A DNA stretch of 64,000 bases from JAWKWA01 sp041397765. Lineage in GTDB: Bacteria; Pseudomonadota; Alphaproteobacteria; Rhizobiales; Hyphomicrobiaceae. The notes under the pieces are model-generated. The model saw nothing but the letters and a program-made list of their open reading frames with translations, was not told where the DNA came from and searched no databases. Shown here piece by piece: positions 8,061 through 15,723 of this stretch (positions are counted from its first letter, which is position 1; every line of letters starts with the position of its first letter). The stretch covers positions 11,838 through 75,837 of the forward strand of contig JAWKWA010000019.1 in assembly GCA_041397765.1 (NCBI GenBank). Direction: 5' to 3'. The position numbers were made by a program, and so were the translations under genes.

Positions 8061-9091
8061 ATGCACTTCGAAAGATCTCTCGATCTGCTGCTCGTCCATT
8101 GCCAGGGTGAGATCGGCAAGGTCATCGTCGGCGGCGCGCCGGACATTCCGGGCGCGACCATCCTGGAAAAGATGCAGCACATCAACACGTCCGACGACAG
8201 CTTCCGAAGATTCGTCACCTCGGAGCCGCGCGCCCATGTGGCGATGACGGCGAACCTGCTGCTGCCGCCGACCCGGCCCGATGCCGACGCCGCCTTCATC
8301 GTGCTGCAGGCCGATCGCGCCCATCCGATGAGCGGATCGAACGCGATATGCGTCGTGACGGCTCTGCTCGAGAGCGGGCGGGTGGCGATGGTCGAGCCGG
8401 AGACCATCGTCAGGCTCGACACCGCCGCAGGTCTCGTCGCCGCGCGCGCGCAATGCCGCGCCGGCCGCTGCCTCTCGGTCAGCCTCGACAATGTGCCCGC
8501 CTTCGCGCTCGGGCTCGACGTGCCGGTGAAAACGCCGCGTTGGGGCACGATCAAGGCCGACATCGCCTTCGGTGGCGTTTTCTATGGTCTCGTCGACGCC
8601 GCCGAGATCGGGCTTTCGATCGCACCGGAGAATGCCCGGGCACTCGCCGAGGCAGGGATCGAGCTCAAGGCGCTGATTGCCGCGCAGCAACGGATCGAGC
8701 ATCCGACGCTGCCGGCCTTGAGCGGCCTTGCCTATGTGATGTTCCGCGAGACCGATCCCGACGGCGCCGTGCGCACCTGCACGACGCTCTTGCCCGGCCG
8801 TGTCGACCGCTCGCCTTGCGGCACCGGCTCCTCGGCGATCTCGCCGTGCTCCATCGCAGGGGACTGGTGAAACTCGGCGACGCCCGCATCTCACGCTCGA
8901 TCATCGGCGGCATGTTCAAGGCCGAGGCGATCGGCGAAGCGCGCGTCGGCTCCTACGCGGCGATCGTGCCGCGCATCACCGGCGAGGCCTGGATCTATGG
9001 ACGCGAGACGTTGCGGATGAGCCCGGACGACCCGTTCAAGAACGGCTTTCTCCTGTCCGACACCTGGGGTCCGCAGGTCGCGAGCCTCTGA
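8061..9091 (+). pseudogene. Proline racemase/hydroxyproline epimerase family, one frameshift
   Basis: Two frames join into one protein of about 343 residues. The first runs from the ATG at 8061 to about 8840 and holds HPMSGSNAICV (first catalytic position Ser rather than Cys) and the second catalytic site DRSPCGTGSSA. Frame +2 then continues LAVLHRRG...ISRSIIGGMFKAE to the stop at 9091. One missing base near 8840 explains the break, and both parts are well conserved, so sequence error or a very recent mutation is likely. Ser/Cys members include hydroxyproline 2-epimerases and related enzymes. The gene begins 41 bp after the DapA-like gene, in the same presumed operon. A shadow stop at 8870 would truncate it after the second active site. 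Confidence 0.8.
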
Positions 9092-9111
9092 TCGGGCACC
9101 AACCCTCGGTC

Positions 9112-9705
9112 TCAGTCGGCTGGCAGGCCGAGCGCGACACGCATGCGCGCCCGGCCATGGGCCCCGTCACGCAACGGAACGAGGCGGGGATGGGCGGTCG
9201 GGGCGATGGCGACGACCCCGACATGCGGTCCATCGGTGCGCCTTGGAAAGTCTGCGGCGATGTCGGCGAGCTCCTCCCGGCTCGTCACCCGCGTGACCTG
9301 CGCGATGCCGCAGGCGCGCGCCACCGCCGCAAGATCCGTCGCCCCCTTGCCAGCCGAGGTATGGCTCTCCTGCGCCCCCGTCTCGCCATAGCGGCCATTG
9401 TCGAGCACGACGATCGTCAGATTGACCGGTGCCTGGCGGCCGATCGTGGCGAAGCTGCCGAGGCCCATCAGCATCTCGCCAGCGCCGGTAAAGGCGACAA
9501 CCGCGACTTCGGGCCGCGCCAGCGCCAGGCCGCAGGCGAGCGACGCCGCTCCGCCCATGGCACCCCAGAGATAGAAATTGCGCGGCGAGTCGCCCGCTGC
9601 CGCCACGTCATAGGTCGCAGCGCCGAGACCGCTGACCACCAGCGCCTCGCCACGCCGTTCGAGGAGACGTGCCACCACCTCGCGCCGATCGAGCGTGCCG
9701 GTCAT
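9112..9705 (-). CDS. ThDP-dependent decarboxylase, beta (cofactor-binding) subunit
   Basis: A 197-residue subunit matching the C-terminal, thiamin-diphosphate-binding half of phosphonopyruvate/sulfopyruvate decarboxylases (ComE-like). Residues 42-60 (NFYLWGAMGGAASLACGLALA) and the segment FTGAGEMLMGLG...VVLDNGRYGETG correspond to the GDG-(~25)-N cofactor motif. The metal-binding Asp of GDG reads Ala here, which is unusual. Its start overlaps the stop of the alpha subunit by 4 bp (ATGA), showing translational coupling. It would decarboxylate a 2-keto acid to an aldehyde in the cytoplasm. It is convergent with the racemase-family gene, so it may belong to the same catabolic region but forms its own operon. 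Confidence 0.85.
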   Translation of the reverse strand: MTGTLDRREVVARLLERRGEALVVSGLGAATYDVAAAGDSPRNFYLWGAMGGAASLACGLALARPEVAVVAFTGAGEMLMGLGSFATIGRQAPVNLTIVVLDNGRYGETGAQESHTSAGKGATDLAAVARACGIAQVTRVTSREELADIAADFPRRTDGPHVGVVAIAPTAHPRLVPLRDGAHGRARMRVALGLPAD

Positions 9706-10265
9706 CGTGCATCCTCCTTCGCGGCGAAGACCTTGGCGCCGATCAGCCGCTGCGAGAGCAGCACCGCGACCGCCGATCCGCCGCCAAAGGCCATCGTCGC
9801 GGCATGGCGGACCGTCTCCTCGACCTCTTCAGGCCGATCGGCGCGCAGGCATTCGACGTCCATCAGGCCGAAAGCGGCCTCGACGGCCGAGCCCATCGGC
9901 ACCTGCCATGGATTGAACTCGCCCCACTCGCCGCGCATGGTGACGAGCACCAGCAGCGGAAACCGGCAGATCCTCGTCAGCGACAGCATATTGATGCAAT
10001 TGCCGACACCGCTCGACTGCATGAGCATGACGGCCGGCTCGCCGCCGAGCCAGGCGCCGGCCGAAAGGGCGATGCCCTCCTCCTCGCTCGTCAACGGGAT
10101 GCCGCGCATGGACGCGGATGCGTTGACGCGCGCGATCAGCCGCTCATGACCGCCGTCGGGCACATAGGGAACGAGACGGACGGCGAAGCTCTCGAGCACG
10201 TCGAAGATCTGATCGGGCCAGGATTGCGATAGTGCGGCGGCTGCAGTCTCTGCGCATGCACTCAT
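9702..10265 (-). CDS. ThDP-dependent decarboxylase, alpha (N-terminal) subunit
   Basis: 187 residues from the ATG at 10265, preceded by GGAGC; an upstream ATG at 10337 would add 24 poorly conserved residues. It matches the pyrimidine-binding half of the ThDP enzyme family: TSEEEGIALSAGAWLGG carries the Glu that activates the cofactor, and LMQSSGVGNCINML is the following conserved helix. It pairs with the downstream 197-residue subunit through a 4-bp overlap, as in the ComDE sulfopyruvate and phosphonopyruvate decarboxylases. The keto-acid substrate is unknown. Confidence 0.85.
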   Translation of the reverse strand: MSACAETAAAALSQSWPDQIFDVLESFAVRLVPYVPDGGHERLIARVNASASMRGIPLTSEEEGIALSAGAWLGGEPAVMLMQSSGVGNCINMLSLTRICRFPLLVLVTMRGEWGEFNPWQVPMGSAVEAAFGLMDVECLRADRPEEVEETVRHAATMAFGGGSAVAVLLSQRLIGAKVFAAKEDAR

Positions 10266-10550
10266 AGGCAAGCTCCGGTTCGGCCGCCGCATGGATGACA
10301 TGCCGGGCCCATCGTCATCGGCCTCTCCCGGCCGCAAGGTTCCGGGCGCACCGAGGAGTAGCAGATCGCCGTCTGCGGGTCGTCAGCGAAAGATGCGGCG
10401 GTCCCGCTGCCCGAAATTGGCGCATTCTCCAGCAAGGCCATGCCGGCCGAGACGTAAGTTCGAGGGCGGCCATCCGCCCTTCCAAGGGAACGTCGCAGTG
10501 GCCGAGCTCGTTGAACGGGCGGTGGGGAGCTGCACCGGCGAGGAGCGACC

Positions 10551-11561
10551 ATGCCGAAGACCCACAGGATTGCCGCGATTTCCGGGAGCCTGCGCGAGGG
10601 TTCCTACAATACCGCGCTGCTCAGGGCGGCAATCGATCTGAAGCCCGAGACGCTGCAGATCGACATCGTCACGCTGCACGACATTCCTCTCTTCAGCGAG
10701 GACGTCGAGGCGCGTGGCTGGCCGCCGCCGGTTGAGAAGCTTCGTGATCGGATAGCCGCCGCGGACGGCCTCATTCTCGCGACGCCGGAGTACAACTACA
10801 GCGTTCCCGGCGTGCTGAAGAACGCCATCGACTGGCTGTCCCGGCCCGAGGGCGACAGTCCGATCTTCGGCAAGCCGGTGGCGATCATCGGAGCCTCCAT
10901 CAGTCGGATCGGCACCGCCCGCGCCCAGGCCCATCTGCGCAGCATCGCCTTCTACAATGGCCTGCCGCTGCTGCCGACATCGGAGGTTCTGGTCGCCAAG
11001 GCGCAGGAGAAGTTCGACGAGAAGGGCAACCTCACCGACGAGGATACGAAATACTTCATGCGCGACATGCTGGCGAAGCTGGCCGACTGGGTACCCTCCA
11101 TCGGCAGGGAAGCGCCCCGTCATGACGACGTCAAATCCCGGCGGCGAAGTCATCCCGGCCAGCCCAACGTGGTGGCACAAAACGTGGTGGCACTGGGCTT
11201 CCTGCTCCTCGCTTGCGAGGAAACGTCCTTCATGACGGGCCGAGGCCGCATCGAAACGGCGGTCGTCCTCGGCAGCCGAGCCAGCGCCAAGGACGAACGC
11301 TGCGCGAGCCCGGGCGTTGCGGCAGCCCCTATCTATGGCATCACGGGGCAGATCGTTTCTGGCAACCCTTGCCATGGCACACGATCATGGACCGCCCCCT
11401 CGTCGCCAAGGCCCCGCATGCCCCGGTTGGGCCGACGCCCTACGGATGCCACGGTGCGGCGCGGCCAAAGGAGCCCCATTCCCTCAAACTGCCTCGACGC
11501 GGACACGCGCTTGACAGCCCATGACCCGCCCCTAAATGACCGCGCTCCTGAAGGAGCCTAA
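10551..11561 (+). CDS. NADPH-dependent FMN reductase with anomalous C-terminal extension
   Basis: Residues 1-185 are a clear flavodoxin-fold NAD(P)H:FMN/quinone reductase: AISGSLREGSYNTALLRA is the phosphate-binding loop and ATPEYNYSVPGVLKNAIDWLSR the FMN-ring loop. The family usually stops at about 180-190 residues. Here the frame stays open for about 150 more residues of low-complexity Arg/Pro/Ser-rich sequence without recognisable domains, including a 15-bp tandem duplication (11166-11193), and ends one base inside a degenerate tRNA. The extension looks like translated intergenic DNA after loss of the normal stop or a frameshift near 11110. The start is supported by GAGGAGCGACC upstream. 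Confidence 0.82.
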   Translation: MPKTHRIAAISGSLREGSYNTALLRAAIDLKPETLQIDIVTLHDIPLFSEDVEARGWPPPVEKLRDRIAAADGLILATPEYNYSVPGVLKNAIDWLSRPEGDSPIFGKPVAIIGASISRIGTARAQAHLRSIAFYNGLPLLPTSEVLVAKAQEKFDEKGNLTDEDTKYFMRDMLAKLADWVPSIGREAPRHDDVKSRRRSHPGQPNVVAQNVVALGFLLLACEETSFMTGRGRIETAVVLGSRASAKDERCASPGVAAAPIYGITGQIVSGNPCHGTRSWTAPSSPRPRMPRLGRRPTDATVRRGQRSPIPSNCLDADTRLTAHDPPLNDRAPEGA

Positions 11562-11634
11562 AGGCCGTAGCTCAGATGGGAGAGCGCTGCAACGCACTGC
11601 AGAGGTCAGGGGTTCGATCTTCTCGGCTCCACCA
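11561..11634 (+). tRNA. Degenerate tRNA-Ala-like gene (probable pseudo-tRNA)
   Basis: GTAGCTCAG...GAGAGCG (D arm), a CTGCA/TGCAG anticodon stem, AGGTC, GGTTCGAT (T arm) and CGGCTCCACCA give the tRNA-Ala layout. Several defects are visible. The 5' acceptor strand AAGGCCG pairs poorly with CGGCTCC. The anticodon loop ACGCAC has six bases, not seven. The T loop or stem is one base short. Total length is 74 with CCA instead of 76. If one base is missing before CGC, the anticodon would be CGC. It could be a decayed gene, an attachment-site remnant, or a real tRNA with two sequence errors. The region to its right is less GC-rich. Confidence 0.5.
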
Positions 11635-11639
11635 AATTT

Positions 11640-11971
11640 TCCAGCAATCTATTGAATTTGCTGTGGAATTTGGCCTGCCTCTAGAGGCATGTCTCCAGCG
11701 ACCCCGCTGTCTGAAGGCGATGGGGCGATGCTTCGTGAGACGTCGTGAACAACGCAGACGCCGCGACGCCGTCTTCGTTGTGGCGTCTATACGGTCGGGG
11801 GCAAGATACACACGGGACTCCGTGGTCATCGACGTCCGCCAGCACCAAGCCTTGGCGATTTGGACAATAAGAGTTGCGATGACGCTATGCCCAGCTGGCC
11901 TCCCTTCCAGTGCCTCTTGAACGAGGCATCGACTGGTGTGGACTGCCGGTTTGGCGGAATGCTGAAGCGCC
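11640..11971. other. Gene-free stretch after the tRNA-like gene
   Basis: About 330 bp of visibly lower GC than the flanks, with no convincing gene on either strand. It contains a short palindrome, GCCTCTAGAGGC, near 11680. The long frames crossing it are low-complexity and one simply translates the tRNA backwards. Given the adjacent tRNA 3' end, it may be scar DNA of an old integration, but no integrase remnant is recognisable. Confidence 0.4.
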
Positions 11972-13051
11972 CTACCCGTAGAGGCCTCTGAGGCCTTCGC
12001 GGCTGGCTGGGCAGAGGCCGCGCTCGGTGATGAAGCCGGTGACGAGACGGGCCGGCGTCACGTCGAAGGCCGGATTGGCGGCGGGGCTGCCGGGAGCGGC
12101 GATCTCGACCGTCTCGATGCGCCCGTCGGGGCGGCGGCCGGTCATGCGCAGCACCTCCTCGGCCCCGCGCTCCTCGATCGGGATGGCAAAGCCGTCCTCG
12201 AGCGTCCAGTCGATGGTCGAATAAGGCAGCGCCACATGGAAAGGAACGCCGCAGTCGCGCGCCGCGAGTGCCTTCAGATAGGTGCCGATCTTGTTGGCGA
12301 CATCGCCATTGGCGCTGACCCGGTCGGTGCCGACGATCACCATGTCGACCCGGCCCCGCTGCATCAGATGGCCCCCGGCATTGTCGACGACGATGGTGTG
12401 AGGCACGCCATGCTTGCCGAGCTCGTAGGCGGTGAGGAATGCGCCCTGGTTGCGCGGCCGCGTCTCGTCGACGAAGACATGGAGCGCAATGCCCTCGTCG
12501 TGAGCCTGATAGATCGGCGAGGTCGCGGTGCCCCAGTCGACGCAGGCGAGCCAGCCGGCATTGCAGTGGGTCAGGATCTCGACGGGCCGCCCCCCCTTCG
12601 CGCGCGCGATCTCGCGGATGAGCGGCAGGCCGTTCGCGCCGATCAGCCGGCAGGTCTCGGCGTCCTCGTCGGCCATCAGGCCGGCGCGGGCATAGGCCGC
12701 CGTCATGCGGTCGGACGGCGCAAGGGGCGCCAGCGCGGCACGCATCTCGCCGAGCGCCCAGGCGAGATTGACGGCGGTCGGCCGCTGCTCGGCGAGGAAG
12801 GAGATCGCGCCATCGAGCGCGCGGTCGGAGGCATCGGCGCGCATGGCGAGGGCGATGCCATAGGCCGCCGTGACGCCGATCAGCGGTGCGCCGCGCACCA
12901 GCATCGCCTTGATCGCATAGGCCGCGTCGTCGGCGGTCTTCAGCGTCACCGTCTCCAGGCGGTGCGGCAGTCGGGTCTGGTCGATGATGCGCACCGACCA
13001 GCCGTCCTCGTTGAGGCGGATGGTCCGCCAGTGCTCACCTTCGATCCTCAT
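11972..13051 (-). CDS. mtnA: S-methyl-5-thioribose-1-phosphate isomerase
   Basis: 359 residues, the normal MtnA length. Diagnostic motifs are RGAPLIGVTAAYG (about 53-65), THCNAGWLA with the catalytic Cys, DETRPRNQGA, and GTDRVSANGDVANKIGTY with the catalytic Asp. It converts methylthioribose-1-phosphate to the ribulose form, the second step of 5'-methylthioadenosine salvage to methionine, in the cytoplasm. The adenine released in the first step would be used by apt 0.5 kb upstream on the same strand. The expected mtnP phosphorylase is not between them. Confidence 0.95.
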   Translation of the reverse strand: MRIEGEHWRTIRLNEDGWSVRIIDQTRLPHRLETVTLKTADDAAYAIKAMLVRGAPLIGVTAAYGIALAMRADASDRALDGAISFLAEQRPTAVNLAWALGEMRAALAPLAPSDRMTAAYARAGLMADEDAETCRLIGANGLPLIREIARAKGGRPVEILTHCNAGWLACVDWGTATSPIYQAHDEGIALHVFVDETRPRNQGAFLTAYELGKHGVPHTIVVDNAGGHLMQRGRVDMVIVGTDRVSANGDVANKIGTYLKALAARDCGVPFHVALPYSTIDWTLEDGFAIPIEERGAEEVLRMTGRRPDGRIETVEIAAPGSPAANPAFDVTPARLVTGFITERGLCPASREGLRGLYG

Positions 13052-13099
13052 TCCACCTCTTCGGGCCCCGCTTCGGGCCGATCGCCTTCGTTTGCGCGA

Positions 13100-13333
13100 T
13101 CATACCCGGTTGAAGGCGGAGCCGCCCAAGGGAATATGCACGGTCTCGGCGAGGCCGCAGGCGGGACAGCTCGCATCGAACCAGGCCGCGACCGGGGGCG
13201 TCGAGTGATCATCGAGACGGAACAGCGGCGAGCCGCAATTGGGACAGCAGAGCGGCTGGGATACGTCCACCCGCGGGCGTGTGGATGCGATCAGATCGTC
13301 GAGCAGGCATCCCTCGAGGCTCCGGTCGGACAT
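13100..13333 (-). CDS. Small zinc-ribbon protein
   Basis: 77 residues starting at the ATG at 13333 after AGAGAGGA; a start at 13369 would add 12 residues and lacks an equally good site. Two CPxCG knuckles (CCPNCGSPLF and SCPACGLAE), about 26 residues apart, form a typical zinc ribbon. Nothing else is recognisable. It lies 48 bp upstream of mtnA on the same strand and could be co-transcribed with it. The function is unknown; such proteins bind nucleic acid or act as metal-binding accessory proteins. Confidence 0.7.
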   Translation of the reverse strand: MSDRSLEGCLLDDLIASTRPRVDVSQPLCCPNCGSPLFRLDDHSTPPVAAWFDASCPACGLAETVHIPLGGSAFNRV

Positions 13334-13558
13334 GGCGCGATCCTCTCTTCCCGCTGGCGAGTTCCCCACAGCTTTTCAACAAGGGCTGAATAACTGATTC
13401 GCATGACGCTTCATCGATTTAATGTCAATCGCGAAACTTCGGCGAGAAGAAGAACTGCGGCACCCGCCGTGGCGCTCGGGAAGGCCGGAACGCCCCAGGG
13501 GCAGGACACTCGGGCGCGGGGCGGATCGCCGGACGGGCACGGAACCCCTCAGGGCCCG

Positions 13559-14095
13559 TCAATGACCAGAGAACTCCACCAGCGTGTGGCAGGCGAGGCC
13601 CATATCGATGAGGCGTTGCGCGCCCCCGAGGTCGGGCAGGTCGATGACGAAGGCTGCCCCGATGAGATCGCCGCCCGAGCGGCGGATCAGCTTGGCGGCC
13701 GCCTCCGCCGTGCCCCCGGTCGCGATCAGGTCGTCGACCAGGAGCACGCGGCGTCCCGGCGCGATCGCATCCTCGTGCATCTCGATGACATCGACACCGT
13801 ATTCGAGCGCATAGTCCTGGCCGATGGTGCGGTGGGGCAGCTTGCCCTTCTTGCGGATCGGCACGAAGCCGGTGCCCAGGCGGTCGGCAACGGCGCCGCC
13901 AAGGATGAAGCCGCGCGCCTCGATGCCGGCGACGAGATCGATGTTGCGGCCGGCGAAGGGGGCGGCGAGATCGACGACGGCGCGGCGGAAGCCGGAGGCG
14001 TTGCCGAGAAGCGTGGTGATGTCGCGAAACAGGATGCCCGGCTTTGGATAGTCGGGAATGGTGCGGATCAGGCTTTCGAGCGGCATGTCGGTCAT
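13559..14095 (-). CDS. apt: Adenine phosphoribosyltransferase
   Basis: 178 residues, standard Apt length, with its ATG after GGGAG. TIPDYPKPGILFRDITTLL is the Apt N-terminal signature, VAGIEARGFILGG the purine-binding loop, and VLLVDDLIATGGTAEAA the PRPP-binding motif. It makes AMP from adenine and PRPP. Adenine comes mainly from methylthioadenosine cleavage, in keeping with mtnA nearby. Several long frames extend upstream of this start, but they hold no conserved sequence. Confidence 0.95.
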   Translation of the reverse strand: MTDMPLESLIRTIPDYPKPGILFRDITTLLGNASGFRRAVVDLAAPFAGRNIDLVAGIEARGFILGGAVADRLGTGFVPIRKKGKLPHRTIGQDYALEYGVDVIEMHEDAIAPGRRVLLVDDLIATGGTAEAAAKLIRRSGGDLIGAAFVIDLPDLGGAQRLIDMGLACHTLVEFSGH

Positions 14096-14284
14096 CGGCA
14101 ACTCCCAGTGGCGGGGCAGGTCCGGCCTGCTGGAGGCCCAGCCACACCGACCGCGCGAGCGAATGCCGGCGTTTTCACGCCGGCAGTTCCGCCCCCTCGT
14201 CGGGCACCAGCCATCTTTTCTTCCCAAATCCTCTGTAGGGGGGGCCGACTGGCCGCGCAAGTTATGGGACGAGAGGATTGGTTC

Positions 14285-14587
14285 ATGACGATTTCGATCT
14301 CGGCCGACGACCGCATCGCCGATCTGCCACGGACGCTCCGCCACAAGGGGGTGAGCCGGTCCGAGCCGGCCGATCACTATGCCCCTGATCTGGAGGAGGT
14401 CGCGGTCACGCGGCTGAAGGTGCCGTTCTTCAGGCTCGCATTCTTCCTCATCAAATGCGTGCTCGCCGGCATTCCGGCGCTGATCCTGCTCGGCGCCATC
14501 CTTTGGGGCATGGGCGAGTTGATCGAGATGTATGCGCCCTGGCTGCTCAAGATGAAGATCCTCATCGACTTCGGCGTCGGTCGATAG
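14285..14587 (+). CDS. Small membrane protein, unknown function
   Basis: 100 residues, ATG after GAGAGGA. The first half is polar (RIADLPRTLRHKG...YAPDLEEV). The second half has a hydrophobic stretch at about residues 50-80 (FFRLAFFLIKCVLAGIPALI, then LLGAILWG) long enough for one or two membrane helices. No domain recognised. It is divergent from apt, 189 bp away. Confidence 0.65.
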   Translation: MTISISADDRIADLPRTLRHKGVSRSEPADHYAPDLEEVAVTRLKVPFFRLAFFLIKCVLAGIPALILLGAILWGMGELIEMYAPWLLKMKILIDFGVGR

Positions 14588-14609
14588 TGCGGGTGACGCA
14601 AGCCATGAT

Positions 14610-14641
14610 CCATTGATCGCGCCCCTCCATTGATCACGCCC
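14610..14641 (+). repeat. Short direct repeat CCATTGATCRCGCCC
   Basis: CCATTGATC(G/A)CGCCC occurs at 14610-14624 and 14627-14641, just after the small membrane protein gene. It could be a paired binding site for the next gene's promoter or a chance duplication. Confidence 0.4.
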
Positions 14642-14760
14642 GATTCGGCCAAGGCGCGACTTGCCGGCCCGTGCGGCCTTGATAGGATGACGCAAGACCG
14701 GCAGAGCAGCCAAGCGGGCCGCTCGATCCGGCAGGCTCCTTCCGGCGACAGACGATCGGC

Positions 14761-15648
14761 ATGGCTCAGGATACCGCGGCGCGACTTCGTGACCATGCAC
14801 TCGCCCGGATCGAGGAGGATCCGCGCGGCGCGCTCGAGAGCTTCCAGCGGCTTCTCCAGCACGATCCCGACGACATGGAAAGCTGGGCCCATGCCGGCAG
14901 CCTGCTGCACCGGCTGGGCCGGCCCGAGGCCGCGCTCGACGCCTTCGAGCGTGTAGCGCATCTGGCCGAGCGGATGGGCAATCCCGAATGGGTCAGCTAT
15001 GCCCGCCAGAGCATCGCCGGCATCCGGCAGGACATGCGCGAGGCGGAAGGGCGTGCCGAGGACAGGGCAGCCGGCCGGGCGCATCGCGAGCCGGCCCGGG
15101 GCACCGACACCAGGGAACGGGCCGCACGGCCCCGGCCCGGCGCCAGCGCCACCGACCCGTCACCGGAACGCCGCGAACGGGAGGCCGAGCCGGTACCGGC
15201 CGGCGCCGCCGAGCCCGAGGCGCCGGCGCGCAGCCAGCTCGTCTCGCCGCAGTTCCAGGGCGGGCTCCTCTCCTTCACCGCCGGCGTCGGCGTGCTGACC
15301 TTCACCGTGGTCGGCGCCCTGACGCAGCTCTGGGGGTTCCCGCTGATCCGCTCCGCGCTCTTGCGCGCCACCGACGACCTGATGGTGTCGTGCTTTCTCG
15401 TCTTCGTCGCGACGCTGCTCTTCAGGACCCGCCAGCCACGGCGGCGCCCGATGCGCATCGGGCTCATCGCCGTCTACTCCCTGCCGCTGGTGCTGGCCGG
15501 CTGGCTGCTCTTCTCCAGCTTCCTCACGCTCGGCGCGATTTTCGGCAAGTGCGGCAACATCACCGAGGTGGCGCCGGCCTGCAACATCCAGATCGAGGAC
15601 TTCCTGAAGCTGAGCCCCGAGGAGCGACAGGACCTGAAACCGCTCTGA
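14761..15648 (+). CDS. TPR-containing membrane protein, unknown function
   Basis: 295 residues. Residues about 10-85 form two TPR-like helical pairs (ALESFQRLLQHDPDDMESWAH and GRPEAALDAFERVAHLAE). Residues 95-155 are a charged Arg/Glu/Pro-rich linker of low complexity. The rest has three likely membrane helices (about 165-187, 200-215 and 230-255). The C-terminus GKCGNITEV...KLSPEERQDLKPL includes two Cys. This looks like an inner-membrane anchor with a cytoplasmic TPR scaffold. No family name can be given. It ends 75 bp from the convergent WYL regulator. Confidence 0.72.
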   Translation: MAQDTAARLRDHALARIEEDPRGALESFQRLLQHDPDDMESWAHAGSLLHRLGRPEAALDAFERVAHLAERMGNPEWVSYARQSIAGIRQDMREAEGRAEDRAAGRAHREPARGTDTRERAARPRPGASATDPSPERREREAEPVPAGAAEPEAPARSQLVSPQFQGGLLSFTAGVGVLTFTVVGALTQLWGFPLIRSALLRATDDLMVSCFLVFVATLLFRTRQPRRRPMRIGLIAVYSLPLVLAGWLLFSSFLTLGAIFGKCGNITEVAPACNIQIEDFLKLSPEERQDLKPL

Positions 15649-15723
15649 AGCCACGCGGCGCGGCTCTGGGCCGTCGCCGCCGGCCCGGCAGGGACTGCCT
15701 CAGCAGCCTGCGCACCTCCTCGA

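Noticed and set aside
11572..11829. An 85-codon minus-strand frame over the tRNA-like gene
   Set aside because: It translates the reverse of the tRNA (REDRTPDL-type text), a well-known annotation artefact.
13361..13440. Possible replication origin (TTCCCCACA resembles a DnaA box, AT-richer stretch)
   Set aside because: Single box with two mismatches and no cluster, and the genes around are not the usual origin neighbours.
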